Assembly: GCF_001375595.1 (NCBI RefSeq)
Contig: NZ_CVJQ01000001.1
Location: 2,631,001 to 2,695,000, forward strand
Length of the DNA stretch: 64,000 nucleotides
Direction of reading: 5' to 3'
DNA from: Phenylobacterium immobile (ATCC 35973)
Lineage (GTDB): Bacteria; Pseudomonadota; Alphaproteobacteria; Caulobacterales; Caulobacteraceae
Shown here: in pieces, positions 26,078-34,508 of the stretch
Layout: each line of letters begins with the position of its first letter
How positions within the stretch are numbered: the first letter of the stretch is position 1
Position numbers and translations under genes: made by a program
The notes under the pieces: generated by a model
Seen by the model: the letters and a program-made list of their open reading frames with translations, nothing else
Databases searched by the model: none
What the model was told of the DNA's origin: nothing

Positions 26078-26725
26078 ATGGACGACAAGGTTCTCAAGAC
26101 GCTCGTGGAAGATGAGCTGGAGTATCAGCCAGATATCGACACCGCCGACATTGGCGTCAGCGTGGAGCATGGGATTGTGCACCTTAACGGGCATGTCCCG
26201 ACCTTCGCTCAGAAGAAGGCGGTGGAGGCGGCGGTGAAACGCGTCAAAGGCGTGCGCGGCTACGTCGAAGACTTGGCTGTCCGTAGCTATCCTGATCCTG
26301 AAAGCGACGACGCGATCGCCAACCGCGTCGCCAACGTCCTGGAGTGGGATGTCACGCTGCCCAAGGGCGTGATTAAGGTGAATGTTGAGGGAGGCTGGGT
26401 CACCTTATCTGGAGAGGTCGAATGGGCGTTCCAACGCCACACGGCCGAGAACATCGCCGGCCGGCTCGCAGGCATTCGCGGGGTGATCAACACCATCACC
26501 ATGAAGTCGCGGATTGAAGCCCGGGACATCAAGCACCGCATCGAGTCCGCCCTGGATCGGCATGCCGACATCCAGGCCCACGCGATCTCGGTTTCCGTCG
26601 ATGGCTCCAAGGTGAAATTGTCCGGCAAGGTGCGCGCTTGGTATGAGCGTGATCTGGCCGAACGCGCGGCCTGGGCGGCCCCTGGCGTCGAGGCCGTGGA
26701 AGACGGCCTAACCGTCACCGGTTGA
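26078..26725 (+). CDS. BON-domain protein (OsmY-like)
   Basis: Three consecutive BON domains in 215 residues: about 5-70 (VEDELEYQPDIDTADIGVSVEHGIVHLNG), 78-145 (VEWD...IKVNVEGGWVTLSGEVEWAFQR) and 150-214 (IKHRIESALDRHADIQAHAISVSVDGSKVKLSG). BON domains are thought to bind phospholipids or other interfaces; OsmY-type proteins are stress-induced. There is no signal peptide, so this one is probably cytoplasmic. ATG 26078 has AAGGAG at optimal spacing; the frame open from 25424 is not the gene. It overlaps the convergent small gene by 18 bases. Confidence 0.92.
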   Translation: MDDKVLKTLVEDELEYQPDIDTADIGVSVEHGIVHLNGHVPTFAQKKAVEAAVKRVKGVRGYVEDLAVRSYPDPESDDAIANRVANVLEWDVTLPKGVIKVNVEGGWVTLSGEVEWAFQRHTAENIAGRLAGIRGVINTITMKSRIEARDIKHRIESALDRHADIQAHAISVSVDGSKVKLSGKVRAWYERDLAERAAWAAPGVEAVEDGLTVTG

Positions 26726-26932
26726 GCTTGGGGGCGTCGAACCTGATCCAGCGCCCCCAGGATCCGGGCGTCCGCCCTCTCGACGGTCGGGGTCCTGGCG
26801 CAGGAGAACTTCCAGACGTAGGCGTTCCGCTGCGAGAATCTCGCTTAGGATCGCGTGTCGGCCTGGGTCGGTTTCGCGCTGCAAATCGCGCTCAAACCGC
26901 TCGATGTTTTTGCGATGAGCGTACTCTTCCAT
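26708..26932 (-). CDS. small conserved-type hypothetical protein
   Basis: A 74-residue product starting MEEYAHRKNIERFERDLQRE and continuing RHAILSEILAAERLRLEVLL, a helical pattern I associate with short alphaproteobacterial proteins of unknown function; a disordered Gly/Pro/Ser tail follows. ATG 26932 has AGGAGA eight bases upstream, but that site lies within a perfect 10-bp hairpin (separate entry). Its 3' end overlaps the BON gene convergently. Function unknown; neighbours suggest a stress context. Confidence 0.6.
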   Translation of the reverse strand: MEEYAHRKNIERFERDLQRETDPGRHAILSEILAAERLRLEVLLRQDPDRREGGRPDPGGAGSGSTPPSSTGDG

Positions 26933-26936
26933 GCGC

Positions 26937-26958
26937 AATCTCCTGTAGACAGGAGATT
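26937..26958 (-). promoter_or_regulatory. perfect 10-bp inverted repeat masking a ribosome-binding site
   Basis: Arms AATCTCCTGT and ACAGGAGATT are separated by two bases. In the minus-strand mRNA the right arm holds AGGAG, the ribosome site of the 26932 gene, so the hairpin would sequester it. A two-base loop is tight, so two or three pairs would open at the apex. A DNA operator role is the alternative. A second 6-bp inverted repeat (CTGTGG/CCACAG, 26968-26984) lies just upstream. Confidence 0.6.
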
Positions 26959-26984
26959 AGAACTATTCTGTGGAAACACCACAG

Positions 26985-27361
26985 TTCTCCCAAATCTTAA
27001 CTTGCCGCCTTCAAGTTCAATGTATTCCAATGAATTCCTGCTGGTTGGCGGGCCAGCCTCGCGTGGATGCTGTCAACCCAGGCGAATACGTCTCCAGGTC
27101 CGTCCAGATTCTTCGTCGTCTGCGGGTGGTTGTGGCTAGGTTCGGCGGGGCGCCGCGCGCGGTCGTCAGGTCGCCGGGGATGGCCGCGACCCAACAATCT
27201 CGGCGCCCTGTGTCGCCTGGATGAGACCAATTTCAGAGATCGTGAGGGATGCCCGGTTCGACAAACACGCCGCACCGGCGCCCGGATTTGACCCAACGCA
27301 ACGCGCGCTGATCCGACAAGCCTAGCCTGACGCCATCCACGGTTCGACCTGTGAAGGCGCG
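26985..27361. other. intergenic with a FixK-type box, no secure gene
   Basis: On the minus strand a frame ends DVFAWVDSIHARLARQPAGIHWNTLNLKAAS, which looks like a protein C-terminus without identifiable family. On the plus strand a 34-codon frame occupies 27221-27325. Neither has convincing support. Confidence 0.35.
27288..27301. promoter_or_regulatory. FixK/FNR-type box 3
   Basis: TTGACCCAACGCAA fits TTGM-N6-KCAA, centred about 67 bases before the oxidoreductase start at 27362. Confidence 0.55.
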
Positions 27362-27937
27362 ATGACCCGCATCCTGATCCTCGATGGCCACCCCGACCCC
27401 AGACCGGAGCGCCTGGGCAGGGCGCTGGTCGCCGCCTATGCCGCCGGCGCAACCAAGGCTGGGCATGACGTTCGGATCATCAAAGTCGCCGATCTTGGCC
27501 TGCCTGTCCTGCGGACCGCCGAGGCGTTCGCCAGCCCCCATCCGCCGGAGGAAGTGCGGCGCGCTCAGGACGACATTCGCTGGGCCCAACACCTGGCGAT
27601 CTTCCACCCGCTGTGGCTCGGGGCCGCCCCAGCGCTTCTGAAGGGCTTCTTCGAGCAGGTCTTCCGGTATGGGTTCGCCCTCTCGCCCGACAATCCGCTG
27701 GCGCGCCCGCTGAAAGGAAGGACCGCCAGGACCGTGGTCACCATGGGTATGCCGGCGCCGCTCTATGGCCTGGCGTTCGGCGCCTTCGGCGTAAAGGCGC
27801 TGGAGCGCAGCGTTCTGGCGCTGGCCGGCTTCTGGCCGGTGAGGCGCACTTTGCTGGGCGGCGTCGGCGCGATTTCGACAGCGACCTATGGCAAATGGCT
27901 CGCCAGAATGCGGGCCCTGGGCGCGGATGCGCGGTGA
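27362..27937 (+). CDS. flavodoxin-fold NAD(P)H dehydrogenase (quinone)
   Basis: A 191-residue oxidoreductase of the NQO1/MdaB/KefF-like flavodoxin-fold family. It begins TRILILDGHPDPRPERLGRALVAAYAAGA, the FMN/FAD phosphate-binding segment, and contains HLAIFHPLWLGAAPALLKGFFEQVFRYGFAL, the family signature for quinone and flavin contacts. It probably reduces quinones by two electrons. The stop overlaps the GTG start of the next gene. A FixK-type box upstream suggests induction at low oxygen. A second member of the family is at 32270. Confidence 0.9.
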   Translation: MTRILILDGHPDPRPERLGRALVAAYAAGATKAGHDVRIIKVADLGLPVLRTAEAFASPHPPEEVRRAQDDIRWAQHLAIFHPLWLGAAPALLKGFFEQVFRYGFALSPDNPLARPLKGRTARTVVTMGMPAPLYGLAFGAFGVKALERSVLALAGFWPVRRTLLGGVGAISTATYGKWLARMRALGADAR

Positions 27938-28572
27938 GCAGGGCCCATCCCCAGTCCTTGCTCAGTTCGCACGATCCTGCGGCGCGCGATCGGATCGAAC
28001 TGAAGGTCGATGACCTTCGGCTTCTGTTCCACGCTCTGGATCCTCTGCCTTATCGAGAACGAGACCTCGACCCCGAGGTGGAGGCCTTCGTTGTGGACTG
28101 GGCCAGCGAACTCGGACCAGGACGCGTGACGGAGATCCGTATTCATGCGCCTGGACAGGCAACTGAGCCAGGCCCGCGACAGGTCGAGGCCGCGATACAA
28201 GCCTATTTCGCGGGGCGCGCGGCGGTCACGGCCCGACAGCACCGCAACCTGCTACGTCGGGGGCGAACCTCCTTGTTGGTCGGCATGGCTGTGCTGGCGG
28301 CAAGCAACCTGGCTGGCCGCTTGGCCATGCATTTCGCCCCAGGCCCCTTCGGCGCTTTTGTCGCGGAGGGTCTCGTGATTTTCGGTTGGGTCGCCAACTG
28401 GCGGCCGATCGAAATATTTCTCTACGATTGGTGGCCGCTGCTGCGGCTACGGCGACTGTACAGGCGCCTATCCCAGTGCCGCGTGACCGTGGTGACAGAC
28501 GAGGCGAAAGAGAAAGGCGGCCGGGGCGCGGACGACCTTCCGTCAGGACTTGCCCGCAAAGAAGGCCGCTAG
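27934..28572 (+). CDS. hypothetical membrane protein with two helices
   Basis: A 212-residue product beginning at GTG 27934, overlapping the oxidoreductase stop (GTGA). The N-terminal soluble part (DRIELKVDDLRLLFHALDPLPYRERDLDPEVEAFVVDWA, then a segment with RVTEIRIHAPG) precedes two membrane segments (TSLLVGMAVLAASNLAGRL, FGAFVAEGLVIFGWVANWRPIEIFLYDWW) and a basic tail. The FVVDWA segment is typical of a small family encoded in such stress clusters, but no function is known to me. Translational coupling suggests it works with the preceding reductase. Confidence 0.75.
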   Translation: MSRAHPQSLLSSHDPAARDRIELKVDDLRLLFHALDPLPYRERDLDPEVEAFVVDWASELGPGRVTEIRIHAPGQATEPGPRQVEAAIQAYFAGRAAVTARQHRNLLRRGRTSLLVGMAVLAASNLAGRLAMHFAPGPFGAFVAEGLVIFGWVANWRPIEIFLYDWWPLLRLRRLYRRLSQCRVTVVTDEAKEKGGRGADDLPSGLARKEGR

Positions 28573-28903
28573 GGCCACCAAGCCAGCGCGAAAGAAGGCG
28601 GCGATTTCGCGCGTGCCCCTCCACCACCGGCGCAAGCCAGCAAGGGGTTTGAACCCTCGGCCATTCGGCGTGGCGGGAGCTTCGATCGGCTGCGGCTTGG
28701 GAGATATCGGTGTCATGGCGGCCCTCGATCATGCACACCATGGAGCTTCGACGGCGGTCCGCTTTGATCTCGCACAAGCGGCCAAGCATCGGGCAGCCGC
28801 GCTTGAGGCGCGTAGTTGAGCCCGATCAAGGCCCCGCACGGTCGTCGATGGGAGGCTTGCATAAGGCCCAGAGACGCGAGCCCCAGAGACGCGAGCCAAA
28901 GCC
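28573..28903. other. intergenic with FixK-type box and short direct repeat
   Basis: About 330 bases. A frame starting TTG 28550 encodes a Lys/Ala/Arg-rich stretch (PAKKAARATKPARKKAA), histone-H1-like in composition, but lacks a good ribosome site and degenerates. A 14-bp unit (CCCAGAGACGCGAG) is repeated at 28868-28895. Confidence 0.35.
28816..28829. promoter_or_regulatory. FixK/FNR-type box 4
   Basis: TTGAGCCCGATCAA fits TTGM-N6-KCAA. It is about 81 bases before the short frame at 28904 and 155 bases before the membrane protein start at 28978. Confidence 0.5.
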
Positions 28904-28981
28904 ATGACGACTCGAAGATCAGGACACTGGACTTGGATTTTTCCGCCCCCTCTTGCGACGCTGGGCGGGGACCAACCGTGA
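28904..28981 (+). CDS. possible 25-residue leader peptide
   Basis: ATG 28904 opens a 25-codon frame ([25 protein letters not shown]) whose TGA overlaps the GTG start of the next gene (GTGA). The overlap and the upstream FixK-type box at a normal promoter distance suggest it may be the first translated frame of the operon. No ribosome site is obvious, so this may be chance. Confidence 0.25.
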   Translation: MTTRRSGHWTWIFPPPLATLGGDQP

Positions 28982-29232
28982 ATCCTCGGCGCCCGGAGGC
29001 GCGCGAACACTGGCGATCCAGGCTGGCTGGCGCGATCCTGTCCTTGGCCGGAGCCGGCGGCTTGATCGCCCTGGTCGCCCTGATTTCCGACTCTTCGAGA
29101 ACAAGCTCCGTCCTGGCTCTTCGTTTGGGGATGCCCGGCCTGTTGATCATCTCCGCCGCGGCCCAGATCCTCACCGTGACCGGCGCCTGGATGGTCTGGC
29201 GAACCTTCCCGCATCGATCGAGGCGCAGATGA
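28978..29232 (+). CDS. small two-helix membrane protein
   Basis: An 84-residue product from GTG 28978 with GGGGA upstream. Two hydrophobic helices ([20 protein letters not shown] and [21 protein letters not shown]) join a short polar loop; both ends are basic. Its TGA overlaps the ATG of the alcohol dehydrogenase (ATGA), so the pair is translationally coupled. Family not recognised. Confidence 0.65.
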   Translation: MNPRRPEAREHWRSRLAGAILSLAGAGGLIALVALISDSSRTSSVLALRLGMPGLLIISAAAQILTVTGAWMVWRTFPHRSRRR

Positions 29233-30221
29233 TCGCGCTACGACTCTTCAAGACCCGCAAGCCGCTCATCGCCACCTGGAACGAAGACCCAGCTCCGGGT
29301 CCGGGCGAAGTCCGTCTGCGCGTCAGATGCTGCGGGGTCTGCCGGACAGATTTGCATCTGGTCGACGGTGATCTCGCGTCACATCGCCCGGGAGTGATTC
29401 CCGGTCACCAGGTCGTGGGCGTCATCGACGCCCTCGGCGACGGCGTTACGGACAGGGTTGTCGGCGAGCGGGTCGGCGTTCCGTGGTTAGGGGGCGCTTG
29501 CGGGACTTGCCCCTACTGCCAGGTTGGGCGCGAGAACCTTTGCGACAATCCGACCTTCACCGGCTGGACTCGCGACGGCGGGTTCGCTGATACGATGATC
29601 GCCCGTGCGGCCTTTTGCGTTTCGCTGCCCGCCGGACTGCCCGACCAACTCGCCGCGCCCCTGCTTTGCGCGGGCCTCATCGGTTTCCGGACTTGGCGTC
29701 TCGCTTGCCGCGAGGGCGAGGTCCGGCGCCTGGGGCTATATGGTTTCGGTGCGGCCGCGCACCTGCTCGCCCAGCTCGCCGTGCGCGAAGGCCAAATGGT
29801 CCATGCATTCACCAAGCCGGGCGACGCCGCCGCACAGGCGCTCGCGCTGGAGGTAGGTTGCGTGTGGGCCGGAGGCTCCGATGTTGCGCCAGAGACGCCT
29901 CTCGACGCCGCGATCATCTTCGCCCCGGACGGGGCGCTGGCGCCCACGGCGCTCGCCGCAGTGAAGAAAGGCGGGACCGTTGTCTGCGGCGGAATCCACA
30001 TGAGCGACATTCCAAGCTTTCCCCACGCTCTCCTGTGGGACGAACGCCGGCTGCTCTCCGTCGCCAATCTGACGCGGGCTGACGCGGCGGAATACTTTCC
30101 CCTGGCCATCGCGGCGGGCGTGAGGCCGCATGTGCGGCCCTATCCCTTGCGGGAAGCGAACGACGCGCTGGATGACCTACGCCGCGGCGCCTTCACTGGG
30201 GCCGCAGTGCTCATCGTCTAG
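29229..30221 (+). CDS. zinc-dependent alcohol dehydrogenase
   Basis: Medium-chain dehydrogenase of 330 residues. The catalytic zinc region is CGVCRTDLH with IPGHQVVG (Gln where most family members have Glu). The structural zinc loop [15 protein letters not shown] has all four cysteines. The Rossmann segment is [17 protein letters not shown]. It belongs to the COG1064-type group common in stress clusters, oxidising or reducing a small alcohol or aldehyde with NAD(P). Start ATG 29229 overlaps the preceding stop. Substrate unknown. Confidence 0.92.
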   Translation: MIALRLFKTRKPLIATWNEDPAPGPGEVRLRVRCCGVCRTDLHLVDGDLASHRPGVIPGHQVVGVIDALGDGVTDRVVGERVGVPWLGGACGTCPYCQVGRENLCDNPTFTGWTRDGGFADTMIARAAFCVSLPAGLPDQLAAPLLCAGLIGFRTWRLACREGEVRRLGLYGFGAAAHLLAQLAVREGQMVHAFTKPGDAAAQALALEVGCVWAGGSDVAPETPLDAAIIFAPDGALAPTALAAVKKGGTVVCGGIHMSDIPSFPHALLWDERRLLSVANLTRADAAEYFPLAIAAGVRPHVRPYPLREANDALDDLRRGAFTGAAVLIV

Positions 30222-30280
30222 GTCGCCCCGGAGTTCAGGCGAGCGAGACAAACCATCGCTGCGCGGGCGATCTCAGCCTT

Positions 30281-30294
30281 GATCTGCATCAGCG
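30281..30294. promoter_or_regulatory. FixK/FNR-type box 5
   Basis: TTGATCTGCATCAG matches TTGM-N6-KCAA with one terminal mismatch, centred about 67 bases before the transpeptidase start. Confidence 0.5.
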
Positions 30295-30354
30295 CAGCGA
30301 GCGCGGTGACAGTTCAGGGTCGAGACAAGAAAGCCTTCCTTGCCCAGAGCCCTC

Positions 30355-31740
30355 ATGAGCATTCATCCCCACGATCCAGGCGATCTGGCTTCACTCACCC
30401 CGGCACCGCGCCGTGGCCGCGAGATGGACAGGCGGCTTTTCATTGTCGGCGCCGCAGGCTCCGGGCTTTGCCTCGCCGCTGGAAGCGTCGCCCCCCTGTC
30501 CATCGCCGAGCGTCGCCTCGTCGCGGCGACGCTCGGCGCAGACGGCCGGACCGCGCCGGACCTGTTGGAAGCGCTGATGACGTATGCGCGCCGCGAAGCC
30601 GGTCAGCGCTTACGCCCGTCGTCCATCGACCGCGCCTGGACCCTGGAAGCGGCCCGTCGCGACCTGGGCCGAGAACTCGCCGCCGCGCGGCAAGACGGAC
30701 GACTCGCCGAGTGGATCGCTGGCTTGTCGCCCCGCGCGCCAGACTACGCCGCGCTGCAAGGTCTGAAGACTCGCTACGCCAGCTTCGCGCAAGCTGGCGA
30801 CTGGTCCGCCTGGGATGGCCCAGCGCGCCTGCTTCCGGACGCCCGCGACCCCCAGGTCGCAAGGCTTCGAGCCCGGCTGAGCGCTGAGGGCTACAGTGCG
30901 CCCGCCGCAGAGCCGGAACTGTTCGACCGGGGATTGGCGGACGCCTTGCGGGTCTTCCAGGCCAACCACGGTCTTACCGTCGATGGCGTCCCCGGCCCGG
31001 CCACGCGCCGCGAATTGAACGTCGCCCCTGCGGCGCGCCTCGCCGCGATCGAAGCGAACTTGGAACGCGCGCGCTGGTCACCCCGCCTTCGCGCCCCCGA
31101 CCGCGTCGAGGTCGATACAGGCCTGCAAGTGGCCCGCCTGATCGTGGGCGGCCAAGAACATTTGCGGATGCCCGTCGTCGTCGGCGCGCCAGCCCATCCG
31201 ACGCCAATGTTCGCGGCGCAGATCGAGGCGGTGGTGGCCAACCCCTTCTGGAACGTCCCTGACTCGATTGCGCGCAACGAGCTCCTGCCCGCCGAGCGGC
31301 GGCGGCCCGGTCATCTCGCCGCAATGGGCATAGGCTGGGTCAACGGGCGTTTGCGCCAAAGGCCTGGACCGCAAAACGCGCTAGGCCTCACAAAGCTGGA
31401 AGTTCGGAGCCCCTTCGACGTGCATTTGCATGACACGCCCGCCAAGGCGTTGTTTTCTAAACCTGTGCGGGCCTTCAGCCATGGCTGCATTCGCCTGGAG
31501 CAGGCCGAGGCCATGGCGACCGCCCTCTTGGGAACCCTAAACATGCCGTTGGATCCCTATCGCCAGGCCCTGCATACGGGCGCGACGACGCGTTGGCCCC
31601 TGGTGCGGCCCTTGCCCCTGATCGTGACCCATACGACGGTCGCAACCGACGACTACGGCAGGGCGCTCTTCAGACCGGACATCTACGGCTGGGACCGCAA
31701 GCTGACGCTGGCGTTGGCGCAATCCGCCCGCCAAGGTTGA
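30355..31740 (+). CDS. L,D-transpeptidase, YcbB type
   Basis: About 461 residues. The N-terminal RRLFIVGAAGSGLCLAAG segment is a possible Tat-type signal. A helical scaffold precedes a peptidoglycan-binding motif (LADALRVFQANHGLTVDGVPGPATRREL, about 195-225). The YkuD catalytic domain has VVGAPAHPTPMFAAQIEAVVANPFWNVP and RAFSHGCIRLEQA with the active cysteine. It makes 3-3 crosslinks in periplasmic peptidoglycan. Its place in the low-oxygen/stress island and the FixK-type box suggest envelope remodelling in that state. ATG 30424 (MDRRLF) is an alternative start. Confidence 0.88.
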   Translation: MSIHPHDPGDLASLTPAPRRGREMDRRLFIVGAAGSGLCLAAGSVAPLSIAERRLVAATLGADGRTAPDLLEALMTYARREAGQRLRPSSIDRAWTLEAARRDLGRELAAARQDGRLAEWIAGLSPRAPDYAALQGLKTRYASFAQAGDWSAWDGPARLLPDARDPQVARLRARLSAEGYSAPAAEPELFDRGLADALRVFQANHGLTVDGVPGPATRRELNVAPAARLAAIEANLERARWSPRLRAPDRVEVDTGLQVARLIVGGQEHLRMPVVVGAPAHPTPMFAAQIEAVVANPFWNVPDSIARNELLPAERRRPGHLAAMGIGWVNGRLRQRPGPQNALGLTKLEVRSPFDVHLHDTPAKALFSKPVRAFSHGCIRLEQAEAMATALLGTLNMPLDPYRQALHTGATTRWPLVRPLPLIVTHTTVATDDYGRALFRPDIYGWDRKLTLALAQSARQG

Positions 31741-31750
31741 CTTCGCGCAA
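31737..31750. promoter_or_regulatory. FixK/FNR-type box 6
   Basis: TTGACTTCGCGCAA fits TTGM-N6-KCAA, overlaps the stop of the transpeptidase gene and is centred about 55 bases before the Hsp20 start. Confidence 0.55.
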
Positions 31751-31798
31751 GGCGCAGACCGGCGACGAGCGCTTCGATGGCGCAAACCGGAGGCTCAT

Positions 31799-32251
31799 GT
31801 GAACGCGGCATTGCAGGACGAGACGTCCGAACCGACCCTCGACCCCCAACAGGGCGTCGCCTTGCGAGGCCTTGAGGAGAGGCTCGACGCGCTCGGCTCA
31901 GGTTTCGGGGCCTTTGCGGAGCCCAGCTTTACGCCTCGGATGGATGTTGTTGAGACGCCGGGGTCGATGCGCCTTCATATCGACCTTCCCGGCGTCAGCC
32001 GGGACGATATCACCATCGATGCGGAAGATCAGGTGTTGGTCATTTGCGGCGTGCGGCGTCACGAAGATATCGATGACGCTCATGTAAGGCTCCAGGAACG
32101 CGCCACGGGGACGTTCTCACGCTCTCTTTACGTGCCGGGTGGCTTCGACCCAGACACCGTGAAGGCCGTCCTGCGCGATGGCGTGCTGACCATCGTCGTT
32201 CCCCGGCGGACGGACACCGAGAAGAAGCGGATTCCAGTCTCGGTCCGTTGA
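31799..32251 (+). CDS. Hsp20 small heat-shock protein
   Basis: Alpha-crystallin-domain chaperone of 150 residues. The domain covers about 42-135: PRMDVVETPGSMRLHIDLPGVSRDDITI, ERATGTFSRSLYVPGGFDPDTVKAVLRDGVLTI, and a C-terminal IPV anchoring motif (RIPVSV). GTG 31799 has GGAGG upstream. No ROSE-like element is apparent in the short leader; the FixK-type box 55 bases upstream is the visible control. It would hold unfolded cytoplasmic proteins during stress. Confidence 0.94.
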   Translation: MNAALQDETSEPTLDPQQGVALRGLEERLDALGSGFGAFAEPSFTPRMDVVETPGSMRLHIDLPGVSRDDITIDAEDQVLVICGVRRHEDIDDAHVRLQERATGTFSRSLYVPGGFDPDTVKAVLRDGVLTIVVPRRTDTEKKRIPVSVR

Positions 32252-32269
32252 AATAGCTGCATGGTCGGC

Positions 32270-32860
32270 TCAGCAGGCGAAGTGCGATGCGACAGCCTGT
32301 CTGACGCTTGCGACAACACGATCGACAACATCCTGCCGGACGCCGGTAGTCATTCCGCCAAAGTGCAGGTGGTCCAAGACGGTCAACCCGCAGACGGCGC
32401 CGATGTGATGGTCGAACCCGAGCTGCAGCGGCTCCAGTGCGGAGGTCTCGCTCAGCCAATCGTCCGGCGCGCCCGATGTGGTGATGCTGATCAGGCGGCG
32501 ACCATTGAGCTGCGGCTCCATGCCCCCGACCACAGGCTCAAAGCCGAAGCCCATGCCGAACACGCGGTCGATATAGCCCTTCAATATCGCAGGCGGACCG
32601 TTAAACCAGAGCGGATAGACGAACGCGAATACGCGCGCTTCGGCGAGCCTGTGTCTCTCACGCTCGACGTCGGCGCCGAAACGCGGAAGGTTCGGCCCCG
32701 GAATCTCGGCGGCCTTAAGGCAAGGATCGAAACCGATGGCGTACAGGTCAATGAGGTCCGCAGCCTGACCCAGGCCGCGTGCGGCCTCGACGTAGGTCGT
32801 AGCGATCAGCCGATTCAGACTTTCCGGCGCGGGATGGGCAAGGATGACGGCGTGCCGCAT
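32270..32860 (-). CDS. flavodoxin-fold NAD(P)H oxidoreductase
   Basis: A 196-residue enzyme of the NQO1/MdaB family with HAVILAHPAPESLNRLIATTYVEAA at the start and VFAFVYPLWFNGPPAILKGYIDRVFGMGFGF, the typical flavin and quinone contact motif. ATG 32860 has AGGAGG upstream; longer frames continuing to 33544 run through the HdeD gene and are not real. It is the last gene of a minus-strand operon that starts at the UspA gene at 36227. Probable quinone or flavin reductase. Confidence 0.9.
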   Translation of the reverse strand: MRHAVILAHPAPESLNRLIATTYVEAARGLGQAADLIDLYAIGFDPCLKAAEIPGPNLPRFGADVERERHRLAEARVFAFVYPLWFNGPPAILKGYIDRVFGMGFGFEPVVGGMEPQLNGRRLISITTSGAPDDWLSETSALEPLQLGFDHHIGAVCGLTVLDHLHFGGMTTGVRQDVVDRVVASVRQAVASHFAC

Positions 32861-32871
32861 GAAACGTCCTC

Positions 32872-33423
32872 CTAGCTGTCGCGCGGCGACGCGCTCACCG
32901 CGATGAGGGCCGCCCCAGAGGCCGCAAAGGCGACCGCCAACACCTCGCCAAGCCCGACCGCTGAGTTCGGGCGCGCGAAGGCTATGAGAGCGGCCATGCA
33001 CAGGGTGGTCGCCGAGGAGGCGAGCAGCCAACGCCAGGCCGGCAGGGGGCGCAGCTGAAGCGCGGCCGCCAGGGCGGAGCTGCCGTCGATAACCAGCACC
33101 GCCGTCATCAAGCCGAGCGCGGTCATCGCGCCGGCGTGGGGATTGAAGGTCATCCAGGCCCCAGCGCCGACGGCGCAAGTCGAGGCGATCGCCCCGATGA
33201 CTCGGAGACGCCCGGACAGGGTTATGATTGCAAACCCCAACATCAGCGCGCCGAACAGCCAGAGCAGCCAGCCCGCCAGTGCGCCCATCGCCATGAAGGC
33301 CAGGCGCGGGGTGAATGCGGCCGCAGCGGCCAGGGCGATCATCATGACGCCGATCAGCAATGCAGGCCGCCGCCGCCGAGGGTGAAGGCTCGCCGCCGTC
33401 CGATCGATATAGGCCGACGTCAT
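32872..33423 (-). CDS. HdeD/DUF308 membrane protein
   Basis: A 183-residue protein with six predicted helices, including RPALLIGVMMIALAAAAAF, LAGWLLWLFGALMLGFAIITL and GLGEVLAVAFAASGAALIAVS. The arrangement of paired helices matches HdeD-type (DUF308) proteins, associated with acid and other stress. Its ATG overlaps the stop of the AI-2E transporter gene (ATGA), so translation is coupled. Confidence 0.82.
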   Translation of the reverse strand: MTSAYIDRTAASLHPRRRRPALLIGVMMIALAAAAAFTPRLAFMAMGALAGWLLWLFGALMLGFAIITLSGRLRVIGAIASTCAVGAGAWMTFNPHAGAMTALGLMTAVLVIDGSSALAAALQLRPLPAWRWLLASSATTLCMAALIAFARPNSAVGLGEVLAVAFAASGAALIAVSASPRDS

Positions 33424-34508
33424 CAGGACATTCCTTCTTGTGCGGATGGCCGGTCGCCCAGCACGTCTTCGACGTAAAGGCGGCGGACCAGAACGTGCGC
33501 GACGATGGCCAGAGGGGTGGCGAAGAAGACGCCCAGTGGTCCAAGAAGAACCCCCATGGCCAGCACGGCGAAAAGGGTAAGGGCCATCGGCAGCTCCACC
33601 ATCTGACGAAGGACCAGCGGTGTGAGGACGTTTGCTTCAGCTTGCGATGCGCAGAGGTAGACGATGGCCGTCCAGATCAGGGTGTTCGGACCAGCCCCGC
33701 TCGCGACCAGAAGCCCGGGCAAAGTCGCCGCCATTGGTCCGACGACCGGCACGAACTGCCCCAAGCCCGCCAGCACGCCAAGCGCCAGGGGGGACGGTGT
33801 TCCGGCCGCCCACAGACCCAGGCCGACCGACGCCCCGACGACGATCATCGAGATCATCTGGCCGACCAGCCAGCGGTTCAACGCCTCGCCGCAGTGGCGG
33901 ACAACGGCGGCCGCTCTTGGTCGGGAGGTTGGGGGGACCAGCCGCAACGCGCCGCTGAGATAGGTCGCCGGGTGGAAGGCCAGGTAGAGCCCGGCGAACA
34001 TGACGATGACGGCGCCGACGCCGCTTTCCGCCACGGCGCCGAAGACCTTGGGCAACGCGCCGACGACGAGCCCATCGACATGACCCAGAGTCTCGAGATC
34101 GCGAAGGAGAAAGGCGCCCGCCGTGCTCGTCGACAAATCGCGCCTCAAGGCCTCCCATGCCCTGGGAAGGAGATCCCCTAGCGCGGCGGCCTGCACCGTC
34201 GCCTGGCTGCCGAAAAGCCACAGGGCGGCGGCGGCGGCGGCGGCCAGGAAGCAGATCGACAGCGACAGGGCGATCTTACGAGGTATGTGAAGCCGCTGGA
34301 CGAGGGGCCGCGACAAGGCGTCGAGCAGGATTGCGACGAGCACGGCGCCGAAGGCCATGAGCAGAACGTCCGCTAGGCGCCAGGCGAGCACGAGGCCAAT
34401 CGCCAGCCAGGCCCACCGCCACGGGCGCAAGCGACCCTCGGCGGACACCCGCCGCGGTCCGGGCCCTCGCCTCAAGGCTGGCGCTAGTGCGACAGCAAGA
34501 CCGGGCAT
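33423..34508 (-). CDS. AI-2E / PerM family transporter
   Basis: A 361-residue multi-pass membrane protein. Helices near the N-terminus (WAWLAIGLVLAWRLADVLLMAFGAVLVAILL) are followed by a soluble segment. The family C-terminus has GVLAGLGQFVPVVGPMAATLPGLLVA, ANVLTPLVLRQMVELPMALTLFAVLAMG and LLGPLGVFFATPLA. PerM proteins export small solutes or autoinducer-like compounds; the cargo here is unknown. It overlaps the upstream UspA gene by 25 bases. Confidence 0.88.
   Translation of the reverse strand: MPGLAVALAPALRRGPGPRRVSAEGRLRPWRWAWLAIGLVLAWRLADVLLMAFGAVLVAILLDALSRPLVQRLHIPRKIALSLSICFLAAAAAAALWLFGSQATVQAAALGDLLPRAWEALRRDLSTSTAGAFLLRDLETLGHVDGLVVGALPKVFGAVAESGVGAVIVMFAGLYLAFHPATYLSGALRLVPPTSRPRAAAVVRHCGEALNRWLVGQMISMIVVGASVGLGLWAAGTPSPLALGVLAGLGQFVPVVGPMAATLPGLLVASGAGPNTLIWTAIVYLCASQAEANVLTPLVLRQMVELPMALTLFAVLAMGVLLGPLGVFFATPLAIVAHVLVRRLYVEDVLGDRPSAQEGMS

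Noticed and set aside
32270-33544. 424-codon minus frame running from the oxidoreductase through HdeD
   Set aside because: Only the part after ATG 32860 matches a family and has AGGAGG; upstream codons are another frame of the HdeD gene.
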